A stretch of DNA of 64,000 nt from J054 sp965221985 (GCA_965221985.1 OZ244928.1:558001-622000), one strand, 5' to 3'. Shown: positions 1 to 7,598, counted from the first letter of the stretch. A program made the numbers and translations. The notes: generated by a model from the sequence alone, not told the origin.

Positions 1-127
1 GAAACTCGCGGATAGCGCACGACTTAGAAATATCGTGATCGCCGAAATTACATAAATGCCAACCAGCTGCTTCTAGCAGCCGATCAATCTCTTCGCGGGC
101 TTTGTCTTCAGGGCCAGCCGGACTCAT
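1..127 (-). CDS. hsdR: Type I restriction enzyme R subunit, N-terminal fragment (cut by window edge)
   Basis: The reverse strand from an ATG at 127 stays open to the window edge, giving 42 residues. The stretch EEIDRLLEAAGW followed by AIREF is the usual opening of EcoEI/EcoKI-type HsdR proteins, the ATP-dependent translocase and nuclease subunit of type I restriction-modification. Only the amino terminus is visible, so no nuclease or helicase motif can be checked. The rest of the operon would lie to the left of the window. The assignment rests on this short motif and on the accessory context. Confidence 0.6.
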   Translation of the reverse strand, partial: MSPAGPEDKAREEIDRLLEAAGWHLCNFGDHDISKSCAIREF

Positions 128-184
128 TATTATGAGTGCCTTCCGTATGCACCCAATTCTAGCCGCAATGCGTCTCTATCTCGC

Positions 185-412
185 ATGAGCAAGGCAGACA
201 GTCTGAAAGAAGAAATTGGCTGGCTAAAAGTAGTATTTACTTTGCTTGTAGCCGTTGATATTTCCCTGATCGGATGGCTGGCTCAAAACTATATCGATGC
301 GAATATTGTTGTTTTTGCAATAGGATGCTTTGCTACAATTGTGGTTACCAGCATCGCGATCTGGTCGAACCGTAGGGCTTATCGACGGATAAAGGAACTA
401 GAAGACTTATAA
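185..412 (+). CDS. Small two-helix membrane protein
   Basis: A 75-residue protein with a short charged N-terminus (about residues 1-14), two hydrophobic segments (about 15-35 and 41-62) and a basic then acidic tail ending in KELEDL. Function is unknown. It is divergent from the hsdR start 57 bases away and is followed with no gap by another tiny membrane ORF, so the two are probably co-transcribed. I have the impression that similar small membrane proteins occur beside restriction loci, but I could not check this. Composition and the coupled second ORF support a real gene. Confidence 0.55.
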   Translation: MSKADSLKEEIGWLKVVFTLLVAVDISLIGWLAQNYIDANIVVFAIGCFATIVVTSIAIWSNRRAYRRIKELEDL

Positions 413-511
413 ATGGAATATGCAGTTGCAGCCTGTTTAGCGATTTTCATCGGCGGCTTGGTCTGGTGCGTCTACGTCGGTGCTACGTTTCGCGATTCCG
501 ACAAATTCTAA
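413..511 (+). CDS. 32-residue single-helix membrane peptide
   Basis: The ATG follows the stop codon of the preceding membrane gene directly (taa-atg), which suggests translational coupling. The peptide has one hydrophobic helix (about residues 4-24) and a charged tail, RDSDKF. No function is known to me. Its short length makes it uncertain, but the exact junction with the upstream gene favours translation. Confidence 0.4.
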   Translation: MEYAVAACLAIFIGGLVWCVYVGATFRDSDKF

Positions 512-1039
512 GGACGAAGCGCCGCACTCGCACTTCTCCCTATACGGATGTGTTTTGATTGGCGATGCGGGTAGCACACGCGAAATCACCAGGCACTGAT
601 AGATCGAGCCGACACCGTACTTTTCCAATCAGGCGGGAGCAATATGGTGCCCAATATGGTGCCGGTCATTAGTTTATTAGTTTTCCGGTTAATTCATCGG
701 ATGTTGTGTTGCCCCAGCTTTACCCGCTCCGGCCACCCTAGAAAGCCTCAACTATCGGAACATTGCCGCCTTTGGCAATCTTTGCGACGAAAGGCGACGG
801 ATGTTTCGCGGTTAAGTGAAAGATTTTTGGCACGGCACCAGCCAACCGTAACGACTGCTTCTATCCGAACATCCACGACAACCACCAGCAGCAAGTGCCC
901 AAAAAACCGGAAAATGGGCGAGGCTAGGGCGGGTGTGCTGATAGCTGAACCGCAAATGGATGGAAGCCTCATGGTGTGAGCCTTCCGACTGGTAATGTGG
1001 CAGGGCGGACTTGGCTGCGGATCCCGATTTAGCACAACC
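512..1039. other. Intergenic region with a 12-bp tandem duplication
   Basis: No convincing gene is seen. Open frames here have no domain-like sequence or ribosome site. A 12-bp unit (caatatggtgcc) is repeated head to tail at 640-651 and 652-663. Confidence 0.4.
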
Positions 1040-1864
1040 ATGAAATATGCGATTGTAGATGGGCAACGCCGGGAGGCTCACCCGGATCTTTCAGGTAATT
1101 GCCCGGTTTGCCAACGCCCCATGGTGGCAAAGTGCGGAGAAATAAAAATCTGGCACTGGGCTCACCGCGGAAGAAGAACGTGTGATCCGTGGTGGGAGAA
1201 TGAAACCGAGTGGCACCGTGCTTGGAAAGGCCTGTTTCCCGACGACTGGCTAGAAGTCGTCCACAGATCGGAAAGCGGCGAGAAACACATCGCGGACGTG
1301 AAGACTGACCAAGGGTGGGTAGTAGAGTTCCAGCATTCCTACCTCAAACCCGAAGAGCGCCGCGCTCGAAATGCCTTTTACCCCAAGCTAGTCTGGGTTG
1401 TGGATGGCGCAAGGCGAAAGAGAGATAAACCGCAGTTCGATGAATCATTGAAAAAGGCGCTTCGCGTCAGCGAGCCGGAGGAACCGTCAGTAGTGCGTCT
1501 CCCTTTCCCCGACGACTGTTCGCTTCTTCGAGAATGGTCAGAATGCCGCGGTCCCGTTTTCTTCGATTTTGGCGAGGGAGATAACCCGCAAAAGGCTGCG
1601 CTGTGGTGCCTTTACCCAGCAGGCCTCAATCGCTACAGGCACGTCATACCCTTCCGGCGCCAGCCGTTTGCTGCACTTTTTAAGGGCGAGGCGTTCGAGA
1701 AAGAACTTGATGGACCCGGCCAAATTGTTTCGCGTGACCATTCACGCCGGCGGGCTGAGAAGCGGCAGCAAGCCGCTCGGCAACCGCAAATCCGCCGCCG
1801 CGGGAAACGCCCGGAGAGCTTTCAGCAATACTTAGCCCGAAAGAACCGTCGGAAACGCTTCTAG
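1040..1864 (+). CDS. CoiA-like PD-(D/E)XK nuclease-family protein
   Basis: A 274-residue protein counted from the ATG at 1040; an upstream in-frame ATG at 995 would add 15 unlikely residues. The N-terminus has a zinc-type cluster (C21-x2-C24, then H39/H42 in HWAH). It is followed by a PD-(D/E)XK-like core with acidic E55, D86 and E96-x-Q98. This layout is that of the competence protein CoiA family, whose members are nuclease-like proteins. The C-terminus (about 230-274) is strongly basic and could bind nucleic acid. Nothing else here points to a competence role; in this setting it may be a defence or mobile-DNA nuclease. Confidence 0.6.
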   Translation: MKYAIVDGQRREAHPDLSGNCPVCQRPMVAKCGEIKIWHWAHRGRRTCDPWWENETEWHRAWKGLFPDDWLEVVHRSESGEKHIADVKTDQGWVVEFQHSYLKPEERRARNAFYPKLVWVVDGARRKRDKPQFDESLKKALRVSEPEEPSVVRLPFPDDCSLLREWSECRGPVFFDFGEGDNPQKAALWCLYPAGLNRYRHVIPFRRQPFAALFKGEAFEKELDGPGQIVSRDHSRRRAEKRQQAARQPQIRRRGKRPESFQQYLARKNRRKRF

Positions 1865-1934
1865 GCAATATCGCAATATCAAGCCCAAGAACTCTGGCCC
1901 CCTCAAATACGGCCTTTCGATATCGATTAAATAC

Positions 1935-1962
1935 TTGATATACCAATCTTTTTCGCTATAAT
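1935..1962 (+). promoter_or_regulatory. Sigma-70 promoter of the DUF222-HNH gene
   Basis: TTGATA at 1935-1940 and TATAAT at 1957-1962 are separated by 16 bp, close to the sigma-70 consensus, and point at the ATG at 1990. Confidence 0.65.
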
Positions 1963-1963
1963 T

Positions 1964-1979
1964 CTGTATGTATATACAG
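1964..1979. promoter_or_regulatory. LexA (SOS) box
   Basis: CTGT at 1964-1967 and ACAG at 1976-1979 flank the AT-rich spacer atgtatat. This matches the CTGT-N8-ACAG LexA operator with one change from the ideal alternating spacer. It begins one base after the -10 element, so bound LexA would block initiation. The downstream HNH nuclease is therefore probably induced by DNA damage. Confidence 0.75.
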
Positions 1980-1989
1980 TAATTAGAGC

Positions 1990-3366
1990 ATGTCCATGTC
2001 ACCCGAAAAATCGCAGCTGCAGGAAGTCGAACCACCCATTACAGACCTGGAGCAAGCCATCACGCAGTTAGCCGGCCACCTCAACGCGGGTGCCTACGAA
2101 CTGATTCGGCTCATCGGGGATTTTGATCGGCGCGGGGGTTGGGCGCGTCAGGGCATTACGTCTTGTGCCCATTGGCTAAACTGGAAAATTGGCCTGGCCA
2201 TGGGTGCGGGGCGCGAGAAAGTACGGGTCGCGCGGGCCTTGCCAGACTTGCCCAAGATTTCGGCTGCTTTTGCGGCCGGAAAAATTAGCTATTCGAAAGT
2301 TCGCGCCATGACGCGTATCGCGACGCCGAACAATGAAGACAGTCTCCTTAATATCGCCTTGCATGGCACGGCTAATCATATGGAAAAATTGGTTAGGGGC
2401 ATGCGGTTTTGCGAGCGCGCGGAGCAACTAAAACAAGCCAATGAAAATCATGACGCGAGGCGAGTGCATTGGTACCACGACGAAACGGGCCAACTGCAAC
2501 TGCATGCGAACTTGCCGCCCGAACTCGGTGCGCTGGTCGTCGAGGCCTTGGAAGCAGCGCGGAATGATTTGCCGGACGCGGACGACGTTTCCGCGGAAAC
2601 GCCAAAGGCGCACGCAGACTTTCCGGAAAACAATCTAGACAATCATCGAGCCGACGCGCTAGTACTGCTAGCTGAAGCCTTCTTGGCAAGTGGCCCCGCC
2701 TCACTAAAAGGCAGCGATGCGCATCACGTTGTGGTGCACGTTTCCGCGGAAACCTTGTGCGATGGTTTTTCATCTGTGGATAACGAGGATTGCTGCGAGC
2801 TAGAAGGCGGTCCGGGCTTGCCACCGGAAACAGTGCGCCGGCTGACTTGCGATTCTAGTTTGGTTGGTCTGGTAAAAAATGCCAACGGCGATGTGCTGGA
2901 TGTGGGCCGCAAGACTCGCGGTATACCAACCCCCATGCGGCGAGCTTTGATAGCGCGGGATCGTGGTTGCCGGTTTCCCGGTTGTACGCATACCCGCTAT
3001 GTTGATGGGCACCATATCCAGCATTGGGCCCAGGGGGGTGAAACGAAACTATCGAATTTGTTGTTGTTGTGCCGGCGGCATCACCGGTTAATCCACGAAG
3101 GTGGTTTTCAAATCAGCCGTCACGCCTCGGGTTTGAGCTTTCGAGATCCAAACGGCCAGACAATTCAGCCCGACTGCAATGATACAGAGGGCAACATCGA
3201 AGCTTTGCTGCGCAAGCAGCTTGAACATGGATTACAAATTGACCCTGAAACCGCGGTTACACGCTGGGCAGGCGAGACCATGGACTACGACATGGCCATT
3301 GAAGGGTTGATGCGCGACCGCGATCGTTTGGGAATGGGCGGACAGTCTACTCAATTAAATCAGTAA
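1990..3366 (+). CDS. DUF222/13E12-type HNH endonuclease
   Basis: A 458-residue protein with an N-terminal DUF222-like helical region (about 15-300) and a C-terminal HNH nuclease domain (about 320-372). The latter shows C-x4-C in RGCRFPGC, the catalytic GHHI and the closing N...C-x2-H cluster (SNLLLLCRRHH). Such proteins form the 13E12 repeat family, common in actinobacteria and mobile DNA; they probably nick or cut DNA, but no substrate is agreed. The ATG at 1990 is followed by a second at 1996, and no strong ribosome site separates them. The promoter and LexA box directly upstream suggest SOS control. It is far from its best-known hosts, so horizontal transfer is likely. Confidence 0.85.
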   Translation: MSMSPEKSQLQEVEPPITDLEQAITQLAGHLNAGAYELIRLIGDFDRRGGWARQGITSCAHWLNWKIGLAMGAGREKVRVARALPDLPKISAAFAAGKISYSKVRAMTRIATPNNEDSLLNIALHGTANHMEKLVRGMRFCERAEQLKQANENHDARRVHWYHDETGQLQLHANLPPELGALVVEALEAARNDLPDADDVSAETPKAHADFPENNLDNHRADALVLLAEAFLASGPASLKGSDAHHVVVHVSAETLCDGFSSVDNEDCCELEGGPGLPPETVRRLTCDSSLVGLVKNANGDVLDVGRKTRGIPTPMRRALIARDRGCRFPGCTHTRYVDGHHIQHWAQGGETKLSNLLLLCRRHHRLIHEGGFQISRHASGLSFRDPNGQTIQPDCNDTEGNIEALLRKQLEHGLQIDPETAVTRWAGETMDYDMAIEGLMRDRDRLGMGGQSTQLNQ

Positions 3367-3763
3367 ACTGTCCCTGCAATTAGTTTAGATCGATTTTCGG
3401 CGAACCCATCCAAGTATCGCCAATGCGGAGCCGAACAGCCAAAACGTTTCGTTTCTTAAGTCCCCTGCCATAAAAGCGTAAAAACACTATTTATGGGTCA
3501 TCAGGAGCCAAACCGATCTGCCAGAACATCTTGTTTATTCTTAGTTTAAGCACAATCGATATTATGAATATGCTACACATGCACCAAACTCAAAACAAAT
3601 TGTTCTAAGCTGACGGCTAAGAAGAATGCTGCCTACTTCTAATTTGGAATGTGAGGGGGGCAGTTTACAAATATGGCAATAGGGAAATCGGCGAAAGCAC
3701 GGCGCGGAGTCTCCTATCGCTTTTTAAATTTCCAAACTGTCCCGGCAATTCCGAGGTTCAGCT
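3367..3763. other. Intergenic region, no gene seen
   Basis: AT-richer than its flanks and interrupted by stops in all frames that look protein-like. No RNA gene or repeat was recognised. Confidence 0.4.
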
Positions 3764-4186
3764 ATGAAAAACTTAATCATCCTGGCGACGATACAGATCT
3801 CCTGGGCGCAAGCACGGCTATTCGACATGGATCGTACATTTACGGTGGCCAAGCTTCGCAATTATGCGAAAACAACTGCGGACTATGAACAAGCCGGATT
3901 GGCGCTTGCCGAGGCGGCCAAGCGCGCGACCATCATTATAACCACACATTGGCTACAGGCTACACAACTACCCGGCGATTCTGTCCTAGCCTGTGGCCGC
4001 CACGTCAATGAGATGAACGCCTGGAGATGGATTAGATTTAAAGGTGAATTGCCAGACGAATCTGAAGTTGTGGCGGCTGTTACCGGCAAAACGCTCAATG
4101 CGTTGCTGGGATGTTTGCAGGATGTGGAGGCGAACGATGAAGCATCATCTGAATCTACGGCAGGCGACGGTGGAAAAGACGAGTAG
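3764..4186 (+). CDS. Hypothetical protein with acidic tail
   Basis: An open frame of 140 codons; an internal ATG at 3827 (MDRTFTVAKLRNYAKTT) looks a more natural start than the hydrophobic first 20 residues. The predicted protein is helical with a very acidic, serine-rich C-terminus (about 118-140). I recognise no family. It ends about 90 bp before the left att repeat of the tRNA-array element. It could be a real accessory gene or a chance frame. Confidence 0.35.
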   Translation: MKNLIILATIQISWAQARLFDMDRTFTVAKLRNYAKTTADYEQAGLALAEAAKRATIIITTHWLQATQLPGDSVLACGRHVNEMNAWRWIRFKGELPDESEVVAAVTGKTLNALLGCLQDVEANDEASSESTAGDGGKDE

Positions 4187-4273
4187 GCTAGCCGGCGCCG
4201 AGGATCTCTTGGTGCCAATAGTGTTGACTATGTGTCCGGAACAAGCTGTAAACCATGTGACCGGGTAGCACCT

Positions 4274-4328
4274 TTGAAAAGATGGTGGCCAGGGGCGGAA
4301 TCGAACCACCGACACGCGGATTTTCAGT
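4274..4328 (-). repeat. Left attachment site: 55-bp direct repeat of the tRNA-Phe 3' half
   Basis: These 55 bases are identical to 18801-18855, which lie in and just past the intact tRNA-Phe gene. This copy carries the CCA end, T-arm and 3' side of the anticodon arm of tRNA-Phe, then diverges. This is the expected product of tyrosine-recombinase integration into a tRNA 3' half; the original 3' end is displaced here and the element carries a restoring copy. It marks the left end of the inserted element. Confidence 0.9.
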
Positions 4329-4497
4329 TCGACCGGTGACCGCCCTAGGCTATATTTTTCAATAGGTTACCGGGACGTTCGTTGCGAATTTGCACCACTT
4401 TGCGGGACTTTGCGGAGCTCACTTACGCAAAACTCCCGCGACAGCTATCCGGCCTTTTTGATATACAAGCCAAACTTCGATTCACGTTGAAACTACG

Positions 4498-4896
4498 TTG
4501 CAAGAAGAACCATTGGACATTGCTGGCCGAATTCGTGCCGCTCGCATGCGCGCACAAATGGAACCCGCCGCTCTTAGAGCTCGATTGCGGGAGTACGGGA
4601 TTGACCTTTCCAAGACCGGCCTGCATCGTCTGGAAACGACAGAACCGAAGAATCCGAATCTCAAGCTCATCGAGGCTATCGCCGAGATCACGAACGTTTC
4701 GCCCGGTTGGATACTTTTCGGCAAGGGGCCCTCTGTCCCCGACTCTGAAGTAGGTTCGGCAATTCGTAGTCGCGTCATCGATACTATCGAGCTGATGGCT
4801 GGCGCACTCGACCTTACAGCGCGGCAGGAATCGACGTTACATAACTGGTTGAAGTCTGTCCGGACAACAAAGCCAAAACGAATCAAGAAACCTTAG
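4498..4896 (+). CDS. XRE-like helix-turn-helix regulator
   Basis: A 132-residue protein from a TTG start; no ATG fits in frame upstream. Residues 8-65 look like a Cro/CI-type helix-turn-helix (RIRAARMRAQ at the front, then LIEAIAEITNVSPGWILFGKG at the back). The C-terminus is basic (KPKRIKKP). It sits just inside the left att site, about 70 bases from a possible integrase arm-binding motif, where elements often carry their repressor or excision regulator. The divergence of its recognition helix from usual XRE sequences leaves its operator unknown. Confidence 0.65.
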   Translation: MQEEPLDIAGRIRAARMRAQMEPAALRARLREYGIDLSKTGLHRLETTEPKNPNLKLIEAIAEITNVSPGWILFGKGPSVPDSEVGSAIRSRVIDTIELMAGALDLTARQESTLHNWLKSVRTTKPKRIKKP

Positions 4897-4944
4897 TCAT
4901 TCAGACTCTGTTCACATTTTCGGAACGTTTGTTCACTTTAGCGG

Positions 4945-4972
4945 TTGACAGATCGCATTCTGTGCGTATACT
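4945..4972 (+). promoter_or_regulatory. Near-consensus sigma-70 promoter ahead of the tRNA array
   Basis: TTGACA at 4945-4950 and TATACT at 4967-4972 are separated by 16 bp. It is the best promoter seen upstream of the array. Transcription would start near 4979 and run through the leader (small ORF, hairpins, boxA) towards the first tRNA at 5385. Confidence 0.65.
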
Positions 4973-4982
4973 CGCGCCCACT

Positions 4983-5162
4983 ATGAATTACTTCATCCAA
5001 CAACTCGGTTTATCAACCGCCGCCAAACGGCGCTGGCAGTTGTATGCCAACGTCGATGGGGACGGTGGCGCGCGCCTGTCCGGTATGAACGTCATACCGG
5101 CGCATATCGCGTTTGACCGTTGTGATTCGCTCGCCACGAATAGTGGGGAACCGATGACTTAG
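4983..5162 (+). CDS. Possible 59-residue leader ORF
   Basis: An ATG lies only a few bases after the predicted transcription start, so the ORF would be nearly leaderless. The product MNYFIQQLGLST... has no recognised domain. It ends 65 bases before a terminator-like hairpin. It may be a small protein, a leader peptide or chance; position is its only support. Confidence 0.25.
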   Translation: MNYFIQQLGLSTAAKRRWQLYANVDGDGGARLSGMNVIPAHIAFDRCDSLATNSGEPMT

Positions 5163-5227
5163 CCTTCCTAAGAACATTTTCTCGGAAGGCTCGAATATCG
5201 AACCTTCCAGGAAAGCTCCAACAAGAG

Positions 5228-5262
5228 ACCCCGGTCGGTTCACACCCACCGGGGTTTTTTTA
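5228..5262 (+). terminator. Intrinsic terminator or attenuator before the tRNA array
   Basis: An 8-bp perfect stem (ACCCCGGT 5228-5235 with ACCGGGGT 5248-5255) is followed by a run of T to 5261. A second hairpin (ggaagg...ccttcc, 5186-5210) precedes it. Because it lies between the promoter at 4945 and the boxA at 5276, it may end a short transcript or act as an attenuator for the array. Confidence 0.7.
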
Positions 5263-5275
5263 TGTCCCGGCGGAA

Positions 5276-5290
5276 CGCTCTTTAACAATG
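5276..5290 (+). promoter_or_regulatory. rRNA-type boxA antitermination motif
   Basis: The bases GCTCTTTAACAAT (5277-5289) are identical to the boxA region of gammaproteobacterial rrn leaders, and the downstream gtggattgtgtag resembles the following boxC-side sequence. BoxA RNA binds NusB-NusE and makes polymerase resist Rho on untranslated transcripts. Placed about 100 bases before a long tRNA array, it should let polymerase run through untranslated RNA. Confidence 0.7.
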
Positions 5291-5384
5291 TGGATTGTGT
5301 AGACGTTGGGGCAGAGTCTTTCATCAGGAATGGCTGCGGCACTCAGACCCGGCTGCGCGCGCACGCGCCTGCCCCTACGATATT

Positions 5385-5461
<77 letters not shown>

Positions 5462-5467
5462 GTTTTC

Positions 5468-5552
5468 GGAGAGGTTTTCACTGGCAAGAAGCCCTGGCTG
5501 TAAACCAGGCGCCTAATGGGCTTTGTGGGTTCGACTCCTACCCTCTCCACCA
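5468..5552 (+). tRNA. tRNA-Tyr (anticodon GTA)
   Basis: 85 bases with the long variable arm expected of bacterial tRNA-Tyr, acceptor GGAGAGG/CCTCTCC, anticodon loop CTGTAAA and encoded ACCA end. Confidence 0.93.
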
Positions 5553-5555
5553 AAT

Positions 5556-5631
5556 GGATCGGTAGCTCAATCGGTAGAGCGGTCGGCTGAAGACCGACGC
5601 GTCGGTGGTTCAATTCCATCCCGGTCCACCA
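5556..5631 (+). tRNA. tRNA-Phe (anticodon GAA), array copy
   Basis: Acceptor GGATCGG/CCGGTCC, anticodon loop CTGAAGA, encoded CCA. Its anticodon arm differs from the chromosomal tRNA-Phe at 18810-18885 (loop CTGAAAA), so it is not a duplicate of the integration target. Confidence 0.93.
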
Positions 5632-5632
5632 A

Positions 5633-5707
5633 TGGCATGTAGCTCAATGGTAGAGCGTCCGCCTGTTAAGCGGAAAGGTGTAGGTTCGAGTCCTACCGTG
5701 CCAGCCA
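5633..5707 (+). tRNA. tRNA-Asn (anticodon GTT)
   Basis: Acceptor TGGCATG/CGTGCCA, anticodon loop CTGTTAA, discriminator G and encoded CCA. It starts two bases after the previous tRNA. Confidence 0.93.
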
Positions 5708-5713
5708 GATTCT

Positions 5714-5789
5714 GGGGGATTAGTTCAGTTGGTTGAACGTCGTCTTTGCAAGGCGAATGAGCGCGGTTCGAATCCGCGATCCTCCACCA
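5714..5789 (+). tRNA. tRNA-Ala (anticodon TGC)
   Basis: Acceptor GGGGGAT/ATCCTCC, anticodon loop TTTGCAA, encoded ACCA. The acceptor lacks the usual G3:U70 position of tRNA-Ala in its common form; here G3 pairs with T70, so the AlaRS determinant is present. Confidence 0.92.
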
Positions 5790-6262
5790 ATCCACGACTA
5801 TCGGCTTCGGCCGAGGTTGTGACTAGCGGCCTGGCGCTGCTAACCGTCGGCAACGGCGGGAAAGGAACGCTCCCATGGCGTTTCGCCGAAACTTAGGTTT
5901 CGGTCATTCCAGGCAAGTTCGGCCTCCCTTAGTTCTCGGCATTGCCGGGGATAGCGGCCAAGCGATGCGCGGAAGTAGTGCGACTGACGCACCGACTAAC
6001 GTCGGGAATGCGGGTCCGCGAAAGAACACGTGGTGGTGCTACCCGCTACACCAACATCGTCAACCGTGAGAGGTAACGAATAGTGCAGGTAAGTGCGAGC
6101 TTTGCAGGCGAGTGCGACTGCGCAGAGGGCGAGGGTTCTGGCGTGCAGCCAGCGTCCTCGTCATCGGTCAAGTAACCGGCAGGTGAACGACATTCGGCGT
6201 GTTGTATTTCGTTGCCCAAAAGGCAACGAAGCGACTGAGGCGCGCACGTCGCAATGGGACTA
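5790..6262 (+). other. Array spacer rich in hairpins; no gene seen
   Basis: A 473-base gap in the array. It has no convincing reading frame but several perfect short hairpins, for example CGGC-TTCG-GCCG near 5801 and CCGAAAC-TTAG-GTTTCGG at 5886-5903. It may hold a structured RNA or tRNA processing spacers. It matches no tmRNA, RNase P or SRP RNA landmark I know. Confidence 0.35.
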
Positions 6263-6337
6263 GCGTTTTTAGCTCAGTGGTAGAGCTATCGACTTCTACT
6301 CGATTGGTCGCGGGTTCGAATCCCGCATTACGCACCA
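6263..6337 (+). tRNA. tRNA-Arg (anticodon TCT), mispaired acceptor
   Basis: Normal D-arm, anticodon loop CTTCTAC, T-arm and ACCA end. The acceptor GCGTTTT against ATTACGC has two T-T mismatches at pairs 5-68 and 6-67, so the gene may be decaying. A second Arg(TCT) with a perfect acceptor lies at 10290. Confidence 0.8.
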
Positions 6338-6689
6338 AACAGTAAACGCAAAGACGCGCCCCGGTACGTGTCGAAAGTGGCTTAAGGCCGAAGCCTTCGG
6401 GTAATTCGGCGGTTTGAACAGCCGCAAGCTGTTCTGACCTTGGCAGTGCGCCGCACGGTTGGGTAGCCCCCATTCAGAGCCTCGCAAGGCTCACGGTAAG
6501 CAAATTGCTGACTAGATGCGTACGACGAGTGAATCGCCTCACTCTGAAAAAGGCAGTCATGACTAACTACCGTCATGCCGGCGCAAGCCGGGTGGCGGTG
6601 GACACACGGGCAACTGTCGCCGTGCAGGCGGCAGGTACTCCCGCAAAAGGTTGGTCGCAAACGGCCTAGTCTCAGCCGTTTTCTATTTC
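6338..6689 (+). other. Array spacer with a chain of stable hairpins; possible structured RNA
   Basis: No coding frame is convincing. Four strong hairpins follow each other: GCCGAA/TTCGGC (6387-6410), GAACAGC/GCTGTTC (6416-6434), GAGCC/GGCTC (6477-6492) and CCGGC-GCAA-GCCGG (6578-6591, GNRA loop). A further stem AAACGGC/GCCGTTT ends at about 6682 before the next tRNA. The density suggests a non-coding RNA of unknown type. Confidence 0.35.
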
Positions 6690-6764
6690 GCTGCGGTAGC
6701 TCAATGGCAGAGCATCGGATTGTCGATCCGAAAGATGTCGGTTCAAGTCCGATTCGCAGCGCCA
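6690..6764 (+). tRNA. tRNA-Asp (anticodon GTC)
   Basis: Acceptor GCTGCGG/TCGCAGC, anticodon loop TTGTCGA, discriminator G as expected for AspRS, encoded CCA. Confidence 0.93.
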
Positions 6765-6772
6765 GTTTCCAT

Positions 6773-6848
6773 GATCCGGTGGGCGAATGGTTAAGCCACG
6801 AGGCCTTCAACCTCGTAATTGCAGGTTCGAATCCTGTCCGGATTACCA
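6773..6848 (+). tRNA. tRNA-Glu (anticodon TTC)
   Basis: Acceptor GATCCGG/CCGGATT, D-arm GGC/GCC, anticodon loop CCTTCAA, encoded ACCA. Confidence 0.92.
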
Positions 6849-6923
6849 CACATGCGAGTTTGTACTACTCGCAATTCGATCGTCGCGAAGCGACTCATTC
6901 TTAAACAGGCTCGAGGAGGACAC

Positions 6924-7151
6924 ATGAACATCAAAGATATTGTGAAAGACAACACCGTTCGATTTGTTCGGTATCGACAAGGAATCGCCTACTACGGCGT
7001 GAATGTACCAGCAGGCGGCGCGTATGTTTTCCCTGTTCCGCTCGAGGACATCGGTGACGCAACCCTTGAGCTCGAAGACAGAGCAATCATGTTTATGCGC
7101 TACATCAAACGCGCAATCAGCGACGGGTCATTTGTTCCTCTGGCGTCATGA
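6924..7151 (+). CDS. Small unknown protein inside the tRNA array
   Basis: A 75-residue protein (MNIKDIVKDNTVRFVRYRQG...) from an ATG 7 bases after GAGGAGG, a strong ribosome site that decides the start over an upstream in-frame ATG. It lies between tRNA-Glu and tRNA-Ile and must be on the same transcript. The fold looks like mixed beta strands with a C-terminal helix (RAIMFMRYIKRAIS); no membrane segment or catalytic motif is visible. I do not recognise the family. Its place among tRNA genes suggests a part in tRNA handling or element control. Confidence 0.75.
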   Translation: MNIKDIVKDNTVRFVRYRQGIAYYGVNVPAGGAYVFPVPLEDIGDATLELEDRAIMFMRYIKRAISDGSFVPLAS

Positions 7152-7157
7152 CTTTGT

Positions 7158-7233
7158 AGACCGATAGCTCAGTGAGTAGAGCGCGCGACTGATATTCGCG
7201 AGGTCGGCTGTGCAACTCAGCCTCGGTCTACCA
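7158..7233 (+). tRNA. tRNA-Ile (anticodon GAT), G at position 55
   Basis: Acceptor AGACCGA/TCGGTCT, anticodon loop CTGATAT, encoded CCA. The T-loop reads TGCAACT, so the near-invariant T55 (pseudouridine site) is replaced by G. Confidence 0.88.
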
Positions 7234-7239
7234 CTTTTT

Positions 7240-7317
7240 CTGGAAGTAGCTCAGCCTGGTCAGAGTCCTCGGCTTGGAACCGAGATGCCGCTGGTTCGAA
7301 TCCAGCCTTCCAGACCA
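7240..7317 (+). tRNA. tRNA-Pro (anticodon TGG)
   Basis: Perfect acceptor CTGGAAG/CTTCCAG, anticodon loop CTTGGAA, encoded ACCA. Confidence 0.93.
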
Positions 7318-7325
7318 AATTCAAA

Positions 7326-7413
7326 GGAGACTCGCAAGGTCGGCGTGCTTATCCGGTTTGAACCCGGTGATGTCCTTACGGACGTGGGGGTTCGATCCCC
7401 TCAGTCTCCGCCA
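7326..7413 (+). tRNA. tRNA-Ser (anticodon TGA)
   Basis: 88 bases with a long variable arm (about 18 bases), perfect acceptor GGAGACT/AGTCTCC, anticodon loop TTTGAAC, discriminator G and encoded CCA, all typical of tRNA-Ser. Confidence 0.9.
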
Positions 7414-7422
7414 ACAAACATT

Positions 7423-7498
7423 GGTGAATGTAGCTTAACGGCAAAGCCCCAGACCGTGAATCTGGTTGATATCGGTTCGAGTCCGTTCATTCACCCCA
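7423..7498 (+). tRNA. tRNA-His (anticodon GTG)
   Basis: Perfect acceptor GTGAATG/CATTCAC plus the His-specific extra G at -1 opposite discriminator C73. Anticodon loop CCGTGAA has C at position 33 rather than T. CCA is encoded. Confidence 0.9.
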
Positions 7499-7505
7499 AT
7501 CAACT

Positions 7506-7595
7506 GGAGAAGTGGCCGAGTGGCTTAAGGCACTCGTTTGCTAAACGAGAGGGGCGTGCCGTCCCACCCAGGTTCGAATCCTGGCTTCTCCGCCA
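7506..7595 (+). tRNA. tRNA-Ser (anticodon GCT)
   Basis: 90 bases with a long variable arm, perfect acceptor GGAGAAG/CTTCTCC, anticodon loop TTGCTAA, GCCA end. Confidence 0.93.
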
Positions 7596-7598
7596 CAT

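Noticed and set aside
644..979. An open frame of 111 codons
   Set aside because: Composition and overlap with frames on the other strand look random; there is no ribosome site or domain.
5875..6069. A 64-codon frame in the array spacer
   Set aside because: It runs through strong RNA hairpins, has no ribosome site and no protein-like pattern.
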